NCBI GenBank assembly: GCA_016719015.1
Contig: JADKAZ010000001.1
Coordinates: 682,001-746,000, forward strand
DNA: 64,000 nucleotides
Origin: Chitinophagaceae bacterium
Lineage (GTDB): Bacteria; Bacteroidota; Bacteroidia; Chitinophagales; Chitinophagaceae
Direction: 5' to 3'
The notes under the pieces were generated by a model. It did no database searches, was not told the origin of the DNA, and saw only the letters and a list, made by a program, of their open reading frames with translations. Below, piece after piece: positions 9,731 through 19,058 of this stretch (within the stretch, counting starts at the first letter, position 1; each line of letters starts with the position of its first letter). The position numbers were made by a program, and so were the translations under genes.

Positions 9731-9854
9731 CCCTCTCCATAAATGTAGAGGGAGAAGCTCTTGTCATTCTGTATCTCCACCCGGAGTAAAAAAAATTCTG
9801 ATGAAAAAGAATTTTCGTTTGCTTGCCATACCGGAAGGCTGGTACAGAATGACA
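9731..9854. repeat. Nested inverted repeats after the sigma gene
   Basis: CCCTCT...AGAGGG forms a dyad at 9731-9753. A second pair with 12-bp arms, TGTCATTCTGTA (9762-9773) and TACAGAATGACA (9843-9854), encloses about 69 nt. The words resemble dispersed non-coding repeats common in Bacteroidota genomes. No gene is seen here. Confidence 0.6.
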
Positions 9855-9863
9855 CCAAATTGA

Positions 9864-9898
9864 AAAAGCCCCCGCTCTAAAAGTCGGGGGCTTTTTTT
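9864..9898. terminator. Bidirectional terminator between sigma gene and dsbD
   Basis: A 7-bp GC stem, GCCCCCG (9868-9874) with CGGGGGC (9885-9891), is flanked by five A on the left and seven T on the right, so it can stop transcription from both the sigma gene and the convergent dsbD gene. Confidence 0.92.
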
Positions 9899-9916
9899 AT
9901 TGCTGTATGTTATAAA

Positions 9917-11938
9917 TTAATTTCCGTTTCTCTTTTTGTATTCTGCCACTACATTATCTAGATGCCTGACAAATTTTTGAACACTTGGGTCAAACCCATA
10001 ACCATCCGGTGCTAATTTTTTTTCATCCCCATCCAGGAAAATATAAAAGGGTTGTGACACGGATCCATAGCGGCTTGCCTGCAAATGCATGAATTTCTCT
10101 CCCACTGTATTCACATGTTCGTCCAGTTCTTTAGAATCAAACTCTTCATTCTCCGGCAAACTAATCCGCACATCTGTGTATAATGAAACAACAACGAAGT
10201 TTTCTTTTAACCGTTGCATTACTTCGGGGCTGCTCCAAACCTGTGCTTCCATTTTCCGGCAATTGATACAATTAATGCCGGTGAAATCAAGCATCAGCGG
10301 TTTCTTTAACTGTCGTGATGCAGCCAGGGCTTCGTCATAATCAAAGTAGGTAACTAGTCCATATCTTCTTACCACCTCAGGTTCATAAGGTCCCAACTCT
10401 TTTACATATTTTGAAGGCTGGTTGGTGCCAGCAGTATAATGCGCTGTTGTATCACCACTTCCTCCCCCGGATGATGGTAAAAAATCCTGTGTTCCGTAAG
10501 GCGGCAAAAATGCACTGATACCGTTTAAGGGGGCACCCCACATACCCGGTATCATATACACCACAAAACTGAAGGTGGTAATGGCAAAGAACAAACGGGT
10601 AACCGTGAGATAAGGAAGACCAAAATCATTTTTTGGCAACTCATCATCATGATGAAATTTTAATTTTCCGAGAAGGTAAACACCAAGCATCAGGAAAATA
10701 GCAATCCAGAGTGCCAGGAATATTTCACGGTCCAGCAATCGCCATCCTTTTACCAGGTCAGCATTCGATAAAAATTTTAATGCCAGGGCTAATTCCAGAA
10801 AACCTAATGTAACTTTTACTGCATTCAACCAACCTCCGGCTTTGCCTATTTTATTCAGCATACCCGGGAATAAAGCAAAAAGCGAAAACGGTAAAGCAAG
10901 AGCTAAAGAAAAACCAAACATACCAACCATCGGACCTACAAAACTTCCTTTGGAAGCAAGAACTAACAGGTTACCAATAATCGGCCCGGTACAGGAAAAA
11001 GAGACCAGCACCAATGTTAATGCCATAAAGAAAATACCCCAGAAATTTCCGGTCCCGGATTTTGCACTGGCCTTATTCGTCCAGGATGATGGCAGGGCAA
11101 TTTCAAATGCTCCCAGGAACGAAATACCAAACAGAAGAAATAACGCAAAGAAAACAAGATTGGCGATCCAGTTTGTAGCCAGCTTATTCAATGCTGCCGG
11201 GCCAAATATCAGCGTAATGAGGAAACCAAGAAGTGTAAATATCAGGATGATAGACAGGGAATAATAAAAAGCATTTTTAATTCCTTCTTGCCTGTTTTTA
11301 CTTCTTTTGGTAAAAAAGCTAACCGTAACCGGTATCATCGAAAAAACGCAGGGGGTAAGAAGGGCCAGTAATCCGCCGCCAAAAGCCGCAATAAAAATCC
11401 AGAACAAAGAACGATTCTTCAGGTTACCACTTAAAGAACCATCATCACTATCCGTTACGGTAGTTGTATTGGCATCCTTTACAATTGTTATTTTAAAAGG
11501 CTCTTCAAAATTATTATAGTCCTCTCCTGTTTTTACAAAATAGGCGATCGTTCCTTTTACCACTACACTATCCGTAGTCGACAAAACAATTTTTTGCTGC
11601 CATTCAACGGAGTCTGAAAAAAAAGTGACCGGGGTATTATTAAAAGTAACATCCTTTTCCGTTTGTGCAGTCCCGTTTTCAGTAAGAGAATCCTTCAGTA
11701 ATTTTTTTGCCGCTGAATCAAAACTGATTTGAGTATTTATCGGGGCAGCTTCTCCAAAATCTTTAACCGAGTATAGCTTGCTGCCGGATGCAATGCTGGC
11801 TTTTATTTTTATAACATATTCATTGCCTTTGTTTTCCTGCTGTATACTAAAGGTTACGGGTTTGTTTTGCGCATGGGAAAAGGCAAATAAAAAAAAGAAC
11901 AGGCAAAAAGCAGTCAGTGGTTTCAATATCCGGAACAT
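9917..11938 (-). CDS. DsbD-family thiol:disulfide transmembrane reductase
   Basis: Moves electrons from cytoplasmic thioredoxin across the inner membrane to periplasmic thiol proteins. The 673 residues comprise a signal peptide (to about 24), an N-terminal immunoglobulin-like domain (25-165), a membrane domain of about eight helices (175-470) with the redox cysteines Cys197 (LLTPCVFSMIP) and Cys316 (SFSCTGP), and a C-terminal thioredoxin domain with CINC at 557-560. The N-terminal domain lacks the cysteine pair expected near residues 135-145 (the stretch reads KTGEDYNNFEEP). The gene upstream encodes a separate domain that does have it. Gap to that gene is 74 nt; likely one operon. Confidence 0.92.
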   Translation of the reverse strand: MFRILKPLTAFCLFFFLFAFSHAQNKPVTFSIQQENKGNEYVIKIKASIASGSKLYSVKDFGEAAPINTQISFDSAAKKLLKDSLTENGTAQTEKDVTFNNTPVTFFSDSVEWQQKIVLSTTDSVVVKGTIAYFVKTGEDYNNFEEPFKITIVKDANTTTVTDSDDGSLSGNLKNRSLFWIFIAAFGGGLLALLTPCVFSMIPVTVSFFTKRSKNRQEGIKNAFYYSLSIILIFTLLGFLITLIFGPAALNKLATNWIANLVFFALFLLFGISFLGAFEIALPSSWTNKASAKSGTGNFWGIFFMALTLVLVSFSCTGPIIGNLLVLASKGSFVGPMVGMFGFSLALALPFSLFALFPGMLNKIGKAGGWLNAVKVTLGFLELALALKFLSNADLVKGWRLLDREIFLALWIAIFLMLGVYLLGKLKFHHDDELPKNDFGLPYLTVTRLFFAITTFSFVVYMIPGMWGAPLNGISAFLPPYGTQDFLPSSGGGSGDTTAHYTAGTNQPSKYVKELGPYEPEVVRRYGLVTYFDYDEALAASRQLKKPLMLDFTGINCINCRKMEAQVWSSPEVMQRLKENFVVVSLYTDVRISLPENEEFDSKELDEHVNTVGEKFMHLQASRYGSVSQPFYIFLDGDEKKLAPDGYGFDPSVQKFVRHLDNVVAEYKKRNGN

Positions 11939-12012
11939 AGTAATGGTATTAAAAAATTAACGGGTCTCTTTTACAAGAACCCGTTATATCTGGAAAAAGT
12001 TTAGCCCATGGT

Positions 12013-12465
12013 TCATTTAATAGCAACGCTAAAGTTAACCTTTTTTGGCGGCAGGCATTGATGGTCATCACAGGTCTGGTATTCTACATTGCCGGTAAAA
12101 TTGGTTTTTACATTGGCCTTCAACTTTATTTTCTGTATAAAAGTTACGGTCTTTGAATATTGGTTGGCAGATACACCCAGGTCAGCATCTGTAAATTTTT
12201 CCACCTTTCCCACTTCCTTAATTTTACCTTCCTTTGAAAACAAAGGATTAGCATTTATCGTAAAAGTAGTGGGAATGGCAATTGCATCATCGGGTTGTGT
12301 TTGTGAGTAGAGATGCCACTTGGTCTGGATAGTAGCCTTCATTTCAATTTGGTAAAGCTTATCACCAATTTTTTTGGCTGCAAAGCTCCAGGTAATCGGA
12401 TTTAGCTGTGCCTTTCCGCTTAATGCTCCAAAAAGAACCACGGCCAATAGGAATAACTTTCTCAT
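12013..12465 (-). CDS. Stand-alone DsbD N-terminal-like periplasmic domain
   Basis: A 150-residue exported protein: signal peptide MRKLFLLAVVLFGALSGKAQ followed by a single beta-rich domain like the periplasmic alpha domain of DsbD. Near the end it has Cys132 and Cys137 in CDDHQCLPP, matching the redox pair of the DsbD alpha domain. The start is taken as ATG 12465, which begins the signal peptide; an upstream in-frame ATG at 12537 would bury it. It lies 80 nt downstream of purQ and 74 nt upstream of dsbD. It probably takes electrons from the DsbD membrane domain and passes them on; the acceptor is unknown. Confidence 0.82.
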   Translation of the reverse strand: MRKLFLLAVVLFGALSGKAQLNPITWSFAAKKIGDKLYQIEMKATIQTKWHLYSQTQPDDAIAIPTTFTINANPLFSKEGKIKEVGKVEKFTDADLGVSANQYSKTVTFIQKIKLKANVKTNFTGNVEYQTCDDHQCLPPKKVNFSVAIK

Positions 12466-12544
12466 GTTTTTGTTTTGTATACCCTGCAAAAATCCTGCTT
12501 TTAATGGTAGAAAGCTGTTAAAATTAATATACAACAATAGACCA

Positions 12545-13219
12545 TCAGGAAACCAACTGCTCCGCCATCAATAAAGTCCTGATAATTTCCCTCCCATCCG
12601 TATTAGCCAATACCGTGGAGCAGGCCCTTTCAGGGTGTGGCATCATTCCAAATACATTCCGGTTGGCATTACAGATACCGGCAATATTGCGGATAGCTCC
12701 ATTGGGGTTGGAGGCCGCTGTTTTATGGCCCTCTTCATCACAATAGTAAAAAATTACCTGGCCATTGCCTTCTAGTTCATTCAGTGTTTTTTCATCCGCA
12801 TAATATCTTCCTTCCCCATGCGCCACCGGTATCTTGTAAACTTTGTCAGCTTCATTCCTGATGAAAACATTTTTACAGACGAATTGCTGGTTGCCATTGC
12901 GCAGCAAAGCCCCGGGCAATAAATGCGATTCGCATAATATCTGGAAACCATTACATACACCAAACACTTTTCCACCAGCATTAGCAAATTCAATTACACT
13001 TTGCATCATCGGGCTGAAACGGGCAATGGCGCCGCAACGCAGATAGTCGCCGTAAGAAAAACCACCGGGAAGAATGATACAGTCTTCTTTATTAAATGCC
13101 GAGAGGTCCTTGTCTTTATGCCAGAGCATCGTTACGTCCTGCCCCAGGTCATCAGCCAGCGCATCATGCATATCTCTGTCGCAATTAGAACCGGGGAAAA
13201 CAACTACGCCAAATTTCAT
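12545..13219 (-). CDS. purQ: Phosphoribosylformylglycinamidine synthase, glutaminase subunit
   Basis: Supplies ammonia from glutamine for the fourth step of purine synthesis (FGAR to FGAM), as partner of PurL and PurS. The 224 residues form a class I glutamine amidotransferase: oxyanion segment LPGGFSYGDYLRCGAIA, nucleophile Cys89 in FGVCNGFQIL, and the His195/Glu197 pair in MMPHPERA. The N-terminal FGVVVFPGSNCDRD is typical of PurQ. Neither purL nor purS is in the window. It sits in a run of minus-strand genes without other purine genes. Confidence 0.96.
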   Translation of the reverse strand: MKFGVVVFPGSNCDRDMHDALADDLGQDVTMLWHKDKDLSAFNKEDCIILPGGFSYGDYLRCGAIARFSPMMQSVIEFANAGGKVFGVCNGFQILCESHLLPGALLRNGNQQFVCKNVFIRNEADKVYKIPVAHGEGRYYADEKTLNELEGNGQVIFYYCDEEGHKTAASNPNGAIRNIAGICNANRNVFGMMPHPERACSTVLANTDGREIIRTLLMAEQLVS

Positions 13220-13287
13220 GTCAGTTCGTTTAATAATTTATAGAAGCGTAAAGATAAATATTTTGAAGATAGCATACCGACCTGCAC

Positions 13288-13314
13288 CATTGACAATTAC
13301 TATTCACCATTCAC
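13288..13314. repeat. Intergenic heptamer array
   Basis: CATTGAC, then AATTAC, then TATTCAC, then CATTCAC, directly behind the stop codon of the DUF6427-like gene. It is the intergenic counterpart of the in-frame array at 7944-7978 (opposite strand; shared words ATTCACCATT and TTGACAATT). Confidence 0.65.
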
Positions 13315-13318
13315 CACC

Positions 13319-14308
13319 TTACCATCCAATCTCATAATACTGGTAGCCCAGGATATAGGCTACCGTTAGCCAGAAAATAAGCAGGGGTATGATACGTAAA
13401 GTTGAATAGAGATAGGTACAGGCATGAAAAGCAGCAAATGGAATGGCAGCCATTACCCAATTCTCAAAATTATCGCTGCTATTGACAAATGGAATAAAAA
13501 TAGCTCCCAACAGGTATAAGAGTAAAAGACTCCAGCCCTTCCTTACCTGTATCAGCATCTTTCGCAGGTTATCCTGCACATAATAGCCGCCACCGAGAAA
13601 TGGTACTACCAATAAAAAAGCACTTCCCGCCAGCCAGGCAGATTGCTTGATGGCAGGCATGCTAACAGAAAAATGTGGCCATAAATGCTGCCAGCTCCAC
13701 TGGTCCGTAATAAAAAGATAAATGGCATAAAAATAAAAAGGAGTGGTAATGCCCACTATGCAAAGCATCCATTCATTAATTTTAAAAGGCCGCATCACCG
13801 CTAATGCCAGCAGTATCCACACAATAAATGTAATGGCCGGGAAAAACAAAAAAGAAGCAACACCAAGAGCCAGCCCGATATTGAAAATGGCACCTTTGGC
13901 ATTGGGCTGATTGTAAATTTTAAATAATCCCGAAAGGACAAATAACAGAATAGTATTAACGATCAGCGGCGCAGAGAAATGGTTCCATTCAGGTAGCAAA
14001 GAAGTAATCAGCATATACGCCATACCGGGAAAATAAGTAGGCCGGCTCATCATACGCTGTATATTGATAAACCGGGTAAGCATGACAGCCTGGAGAAATA
14101 GTAAGGAGAAAGCAAGGAAGGGATAAAGTGATGGGGTCGACTGGCCGGTAGGTGCTAACAACTGTAACACTTTACTGAAAAAAACACCATCACTGTTTTT
14201 GGCCAGTGGTATGTGCGGATGCAGGAACATCGGGAGCTTTAATACAACTCCGAGAACCAGCAATAAAAAAATATTGACCGGGGTCTTCTGTTTAAAAATA
14301 CCAATCAC
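13319..14308 (-). CDS. DUF6427-like integral membrane protein
   Basis: 329 residues beginning at a GTG (14308) with MIGIFKQKTPVN, followed by about nine hydrophobic helices and few charged residues. The opening IGIFKQKTPVNIFLL and the following long helices fit a Bacteroidota membrane family known as DUF6427, of unknown function. It begins 19 nt after the stop of the gene upstream (14328-15857), so the two are probably cotranscribed. No enzymatic motif is visible; loops are short. It could belong to envelope or polysaccharide assembly, but nothing here shows that. Confidence 0.72.
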   Translation of the reverse strand: MIGIFKQKTPVNIFLLLVLGVVLKLPMFLHPHIPLAKNSDGVFFSKVLQLLAPTGQSTPSLYPFLAFSLLFLQAVMLTRFINIQRMMSRPTYFPGMAYMLITSLLPEWNHFSAPLIVNTILLFVLSGLFKIYNQPNAKGAIFNIGLALGVASFLFFPAITFIVWILLALAVMRPFKINEWMLCIVGITTPFYFYAIYLFITDQWSWQHLWPHFSVSMPAIKQSAWLAGSAFLLVVPFLGGGYYVQDNLRKMLIQVRKGWSLLLLYLLGAIFIPFVNSSDNFENWVMAAIPFAAFHACTYLYSTLRIIPLLIFWLTVAYILGYQYYEIGW

Positions 14309-14327
14309 GGATAAAGGACTATATTAA

Positions 14328-15857
14328 TTAGTTCTGTGTATAATCAATCTTTGCAAAGCAAATATAGTTACGATACAGGCAGGGAACAATCATTTGCCGG
14401 GAACTTACCTGCTTGCCGTATTGGGGCATAAACTCATATCCTTTATCAAGGTTCTTCAAGGTTGGGCTGCGGGTCATCACCCCATCCGGTGTAATGCTGT
14501 AATCAGACAACAGATTATTACGCCTCTCCTGTTGATTAAATAGAAAATGGATTTGTCCACCCGTATTCATCAGTTGATATGAAAGTAAATCGTCCGATTC
14601 ATCATCATACTGGCTTTTACCCATCACATTGGTCCATTCCAGTTTGCCCTTATTGTCAAAAGAAAGTACCGCAATATTATCAGCATGGTAGCGGACTGCC
14701 TGGTTATTAGACCGGGATCTCCAGAAATAATTGCTGTAATAAGGCGAGTAATAATAGCTGTTGTTAAAGGAAGACATATACGGCGAGCCATAGAGATAAT
14801 CCCAGCGGTTCCAGTTATTGAAACGGGAAGTCGTGTAATAAGCCTCAGTGCCGATAAGAATACCGCCATCTTTTCTGGTAATGATATTCCTGATAAAATA
14901 ATCATTAAAAGCCATTTTCATACTGGCATCACCCCGTGCCTCTTTTCTCAATTCATCACTAAAGGCACTGGTAGTTTCAAAAAAAGGCTGGGCTGTTGTT
15001 TTGTCCCATATATAAAAATAAAACCCGTCTACATTACCCTTCCGCTCCTGGAAGTAAAACGATGTAAGAATGTACCGCTTGTTATAATTATCCACCTTAA
15101 TGTGAATTTCATCTAACCATGTTTTATCAATATTCAATTCGTTTATTGTAAGGGTGTCTGCCTGTGCATACTTGACTACAAAAGCCGCCTTGCTTATATT
15201 ATCATTATTTCCCCGGTAGAATTTGGTAAACACCATGTCGCCTTCATTATCAATATAAAAATCATTGATATAATCATTCCGTTCTTCCATGGGTACAGTC
15301 AGGTGGCTCTTCTTGAGCAACTCAAGTTTATCGTTCATTAAAAAAGATGTCATCAGGTATAGCCTCTTATTCTTGCTGTTTATTTTAAAGACCACCAGCT
15401 TACTCTTATCCTCGCTACTTAGAACGGTGTATATTTTGTTGTTGGCGGCAAAACCAATATGGGTGGTATCCAGTTCTATGATGCTCCCGATTTTATTTCC
15501 ATCCGGGCCGATTTTGGAGGCCATACAATACACCACATTTTTTTTCTGGTACTGGTATATCATGTAGCAAAAATCATTGTACGGGAAAAAATCAACATTG
15601 ATCACCCGGTCATTATCAGGTACATACTCCTGCTCCACTTTGGCCAACTGCTTCATATCATTATCCAGTACGGATATCCATACCTTGTTCCTTGTATTTT
15701 TATAAAGCAGGAAATTGCCCCCGATTTTACCGGCAATCTCAAAATCCATCCGGCGGCTGTCATCCCTGTCGGGTTCGGAATAGACAATTTTTTGGGCATT
15801 GGCCAGCATTCCGGTACCAATAAAAAAAATAGCCAGACATAACCGTTTGCCAAACAT
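14328..15857 (-). CDS. Exported protein of unknown function, 509 residues
   Basis: Not recognised. A signal peptide (FGKRLCLAIFFIGTGMLANAQ) is followed by a sequence with repeated short beta strands and Asp/Asn turns (ISVLDNDMKQ, VVFKINSKNK, IAVLSFDNKGKLEW), which suggests a beta-propeller-like periplasmic or surface protein. A Tyr/Asn/Ser-rich tract covers about residues 355-395. No catalytic motif, lipobox or T9SS tail is present. It heads a minus-strand run with the DUF6427-like gene, purQ and the Dsb genes. The divergent kup gene lies 280 nt away. Confidence 0.75.
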   Translation of the reverse strand: MFGKRLCLAIFFIGTGMLANAQKIVYSEPDRDDSRRMDFEIAGKIGGNFLLYKNTRNKVWISVLDNDMKQLAKVEQEYVPDNDRVINVDFFPYNDFCYMIYQYQKKNVVYCMASKIGPDGNKIGSIIELDTTHIGFAANNKIYTVLSSEDKSKLVVFKINSKNKRLYLMTSFLMNDKLELLKKSHLTVPMEERNDYINDFYIDNEGDMVFTKFYRGNNDNISKAAFVVKYAQADTLTINELNIDKTWLDEIHIKVDNYNKRYILTSFYFQERKGNVDGFYFYIWDKTTAQPFFETTSAFSDELRKEARGDASMKMAFNDYFIRNIITRKDGGILIGTEAYYTTSRFNNWNRWDYLYGSPYMSSFNNSYYYSPYYSNYFWRSRSNNQAVRYHADNIAVLSFDNKGKLEWTNVMGKSQYDDESDDLLSYQLMNTGGQIHFLFNQQERRNNLLSDYSITPDGVMTRSPTLKNLDKGYEFMPQYGKQVSSRQMIVPCLYRNYICFAKIDYTQN

Positions 15858-16045
15858 AATATTTTGATTTTTTGCTGATTAAAGTTACACCATGCCCGCC
15901 AAAACCGGGCCTGATATTTTACGAGTGATGCAGTTTCTTTGTTAATTACATCAACGAATAATAAAACAGCCCGGTTCAATCACCAGCCTACAATTTTATC
16001 CACGTTGATTAATATGGACGAGCGGTAAAGTTTAAAGGTTTGTTC

Positions 16046-16075
16046 TTTGGAATTGGTTTTTGCTATATACCTTTG
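16046..16075 (+). promoter_or_regulatory. Promoter of kup
   Basis: TTTG at 16046-16049, an 18-nt spacer and TACCTTTG at 16068-16075 form a good Bacteroidota -33/-7 pair. Transcription would start near 16082, giving a leader of about 55 nt before the TTG start at 16138. Confidence 0.7.
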
Positions 16076-16137
16076 CCGGCGACCTACAGCAGAAATAAAC
16101 AACCTGTACCAGGCCCCAAACAAATAATTACTGAAAA

Positions 16138-18114
16138 TTGAAAATACCGACTAACAAGGTCACCGGCGCCGGGTTACTTATCGCCTTAGGAATTATTTAC
16201 GGAGATATTGGTACTTCACCACTTTATGTTTTCAATGCCATCATCGGGGGAAGAGTTATCAGTGAAGACCTGATTCTTGGAAGCCTCTCCTGCATTATCT
16301 GGACACTTACACTACAGACCACTATAAAATATGTAATACTCGTTTTGCGGGCCGACAATAAAGGTGAAGGTGGAACCTTTGCATTATTTGCCCTGGTAAG
16401 ACGAAGAAGAAAGTGGCTCGTAATACCAGCCATGATAGGTGGAGCGGCATTGTTAGCCGACGGTATCATTACCCCGCCCATTTCCATTACCTCTGCCATT
16501 GAAGGTTTAAAAGAACTACCAACATTGGGCATTGAAGATGGCAGCGATACGGTTGTAATTATTGTGTTAAGCATACTGGCACTTTTTTTCTTCACGCAGC
16601 AGTTCGGTACCGCCTCCATCGGAAAAATGTTTGGCCCGATCATGTTTATTTGGTTTACCATGCTGTTGATATTAGGAGTAGTTCATGTTTTTGATGACCT
16701 GGCCATTTTTAAAGCCCTCAGCCCTCACTATGCAGTAAACTTTCTCAGCAATTATCCCGAAGGCTTTTGGCTCTTAGGGGCAGTGTTTCTTTGTACGACA
16801 GGGGCGGAAGCATTATATAGCGACCTGGGGCATTGTGGACGTGGCAACATTCGTTCATCATGGATCTATGTAAAAACCTGTCTGCTGATTCACTATTTTG
16901 GACAAGGTGCTTATTTATTACATACTTATCCGGGACTAAAAATAACTGAGGAAGTAAAAAACTCCCTCAGCATAAATGCTTTTTATGACCTGATGCCACA
17001 ATGGTTTATTATCCCGGGAGTAATAATTGCCACAACCGCAGCAATCATTGCCAGTCAGGCAATGGTTTCAGGTGCCTACACCCTGATCAGTGAAGCCATG
17101 CGGCTGAACCTTTGGCCGAAATTAAAAATCCGTTATCCATCAGAAGCTAAAGGACAATTGTTTATTCCTGCTATCAACCTGCTGATGTTTACGGGTTGTG
17201 TCGGCGTTGTGCTTTTCTTCCGGAAATCATCCAACATGGAAGCCGCCTATGGGCTTGCCATTATTGTCACCATGCTGATGACGACTATTCTTTTTGCCAA
17301 CTATCTTGTATTGAACCGGGTAAAATCGGTGTGGATTTATATTTTCCTTGGATTATATCTTTCGGTAGAAACGGGTTATCTCGTGGCGCTGATGGTAAAG
17401 TTTGCACATGGAGGTTATATCACTTTAATGATAGGTATGGTGATGTTTCTTGTTATGTATATATGGTACAGGGCAAGAAAAATTAAAAACCGCTATGTGG
17501 AGTTTGTACGGATGGAACATTATATTCCGAAAATCCAGGAACTGAGTAATGATAAATCTGTTCCAAAATATGCCACACACCTGGTGTACCTCACCAGTGC
17601 TAATAATCCAAAAGAGATTGAACACAAAATCATATACTCCATATTGAACAGGAAACCCAAACGGGCGGACATCTACTGGTTTGTTCATGTGGATACAGTA
17701 GATGACCCTTACACTTGTGAGTACAAAGTGGAACATATTATCCCTAACGATATTATCCGGGTGGATTTCAGGTTGGGTTTCAGAATGGAACCACGAATCA
17801 ACCTGATGTTTCGTAAAGTGGTGGAAGACCTGGTGGCTAATAAGGAAGTAAATATTATCAGCCGCTATGAAAGTCTTGCCAGCAGTAATACGGTCGGCGA
17901 CTTCCAGTTTATGGTCATGGAAAAATACCTGAGCCAGGATAATGAACTGCCATTTATTGAAAGGGTGATAATGAAATTCCATTTCTGGTTGAAAGAACAC
18001 AGTCTGTCCGAAGAAAAAGGGTTTGGCCTCGATGCTGCAAATGTTACCGTTGAAAAATTCCCATTAATTGTGGCTCCGGTCACTAATTTGAAGTTGAAAC
18101 GGATTGAGGATTAA
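16138..18114 (+). CDS. kup: Potassium uptake protein Kup
   Basis: Proton-coupled K+ importer of the KUP/HAK family in the inner membrane. The 658 residues start with the family signature GDIGTSPLYV (22-31), followed by about 12 transmembrane helices to residue 445 and a soluble C-terminal domain of about 200 residues. Conserved stretches include NKGEGGTFALFAL, ADGIITPPISI and ALYSDLGHCGR. Translation must begin at the TTG at 16138, because an in-frame TGA lies immediately upstream (16132) and the next Met is far inside the helices. A strong promoter lies about 60 nt upstream. Confidence 0.95.
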   Translation: MKIPTNKVTGAGLLIALGIIYGDIGTSPLYVFNAIIGGRVISEDLILGSLSCIIWTLTLQTTIKYVILVLRADNKGEGGTFALFALVRRRRKWLVIPAMIGGAALLADGIITPPISITSAIEGLKELPTLGIEDGSDTVVIIVLSILALFFFTQQFGTASIGKMFGPIMFIWFTMLLILGVVHVFDDLAIFKALSPHYAVNFLSNYPEGFWLLGAVFLCTTGAEALYSDLGHCGRGNIRSSWIYVKTCLLIHYFGQGAYLLHTYPGLKITEEVKNSLSINAFYDLMPQWFIIPGVIIATTAAIIASQAMVSGAYTLISEAMRLNLWPKLKIRYPSEAKGQLFIPAINLLMFTGCVGVVLFFRKSSNMEAAYGLAIIVTMLMTTILFANYLVLNRVKSVWIYIFLGLYLSVETGYLVALMVKFAHGGYITLMIGMVMFLVMYIWYRARKIKNRYVEFVRMEHYIPKIQELSNDKSVPKYATHLVYLTSANNPKEIEHKIIYSILNRKPKRADIYWFVHVDTVDDPYTCEYKVEHIIPNDIIRVDFRLGFRMEPRINLMFRKVVEDLVANKEVNIISRYESLASSNTVGDFQFMVMEKYLSQDNELPFIERVIMKFHFWLKEHSLSEEKGFGLDAANVTVEKFPLIVAPVTNLKLKRIED

Positions 18115-18172
18115 GAAACTTTACCGTTTGTGTTTAGTTGCTTAATTTCAGAAGCATAAACCAAACACTAAT

Positions 18173-18961
18173 TTGCCCACCTTCATCTGGTATATACTCG
18201 GCGGTATTATTATCCTGTCTGTAATTGCATACTTCCTGCAAGAAAAATTAATTTTCAAACCAGAGAAATTAAAGCAGGATTTTGAATTTAAATATGATGC
18301 TCCTTTCAGGGAATATTTTTTTGATATAGAACCCGGCGTTCGGATTAATGGACTTCATTTTTACCGGGAAAATCCGAAAGGACTGATTTTGTATTTTCAT
18401 GGCAATACCCGGAGCATAAAAGGCTGGGCCCGGTATGCCAAAGACTTTTACCGGTATGATTATGATGTTGTGTTATTAGATTACCGGGGTTTTGGTAAAA
18501 GCACCGGCAAACGAAGTGAAAAGGAAATGCTGAGTGATATGCAGTTCATATATGATAAACTCAAAGAAAAATATTCCGAAGATCACCTGATCGTATATGG
18601 CCGTAGCATGGGCAGCGGCTTTGCCAGTAAACTGGCATGCGATAATAGCCCCCGTTATCTTATCCTCGATGCTCCTTATTTCAACTTTTTACGGGTGATC
18701 GAAAGGTTCCTTCCTATTCTTCCGGTTCGGGTGGTACTCCGGTTTCATCTCCGTACTGATTTATGGTTACCCAAAGTAACCTGTCACACTTACATTATTC
18801 ACGGAACGAAAGACTGGCTCATTCCCATCCGCCACAGCCAGGCTTTACAAAAGATAAATCCGCAGAAAATCACCCTTATCCGCATCCATGGAGGCGGGCA
18901 TAATAACCTCCCCTCCTTTGACGAATACCACAATTTTGTCCGGGACATTCTGAAATACTAA
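18173..18961 (+). CDS. Membrane-anchored alpha/beta hydrolase (first copy)
   Basis: 262 residues: an N-terminal membrane helix (about 5-23), then an alpha/beta hydrolase of the BEM46/ABHD17-like type. The oxyanion loop is YFHGNTRS (74-81), the nucleophile Ser145 lies in YGRSMGSG, the acid is Asp214 (HGTKDW) and the base His243 (GGHNNLP). The conserved DYRGFGKSTGKRSE is present. The substrate is unknown. It starts at a TTG (18173), 58 nt after kup. A paralogue with the same layout lies two genes downstream (20322-21143), separated by a lipoprotein gene. Confidence 0.88.
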   Translation: MPTFIWYILGGIIILSVIAYFLQEKLIFKPEKLKQDFEFKYDAPFREYFFDIEPGVRINGLHFYRENPKGLILYFHGNTRSIKGWARYAKDFYRYDYDVVLLDYRGFGKSTGKRSEKEMLSDMQFIYDKLKEKYSEDHLIVYGRSMGSGFASKLACDNSPRYLILDAPYFNFLRVIERFLPILPVRVVLRFHLRTDLWLPKVTCHTYIIHGTKDWLIPIRHSQALQKINPQKITLIRIHGGGHNNLPSFDEYHNFVRDILKY

Positions 18962-19058
18962 GCTTATTGCTTCCTATCTGTTAATGATTTTCTAATTGAT
19001 AACGACCCCTGTATGTATGGACTATTATTTGAACGTCTTACATAAAAAAGGAGGTCTT

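Noticed and set aside
14685..15116. Plus-strand open frame of 143 codons within the 509-residue protein gene
   Set aside because: It has no start context, no family features and lies fully antisense to a gene with a clear signal peptide.
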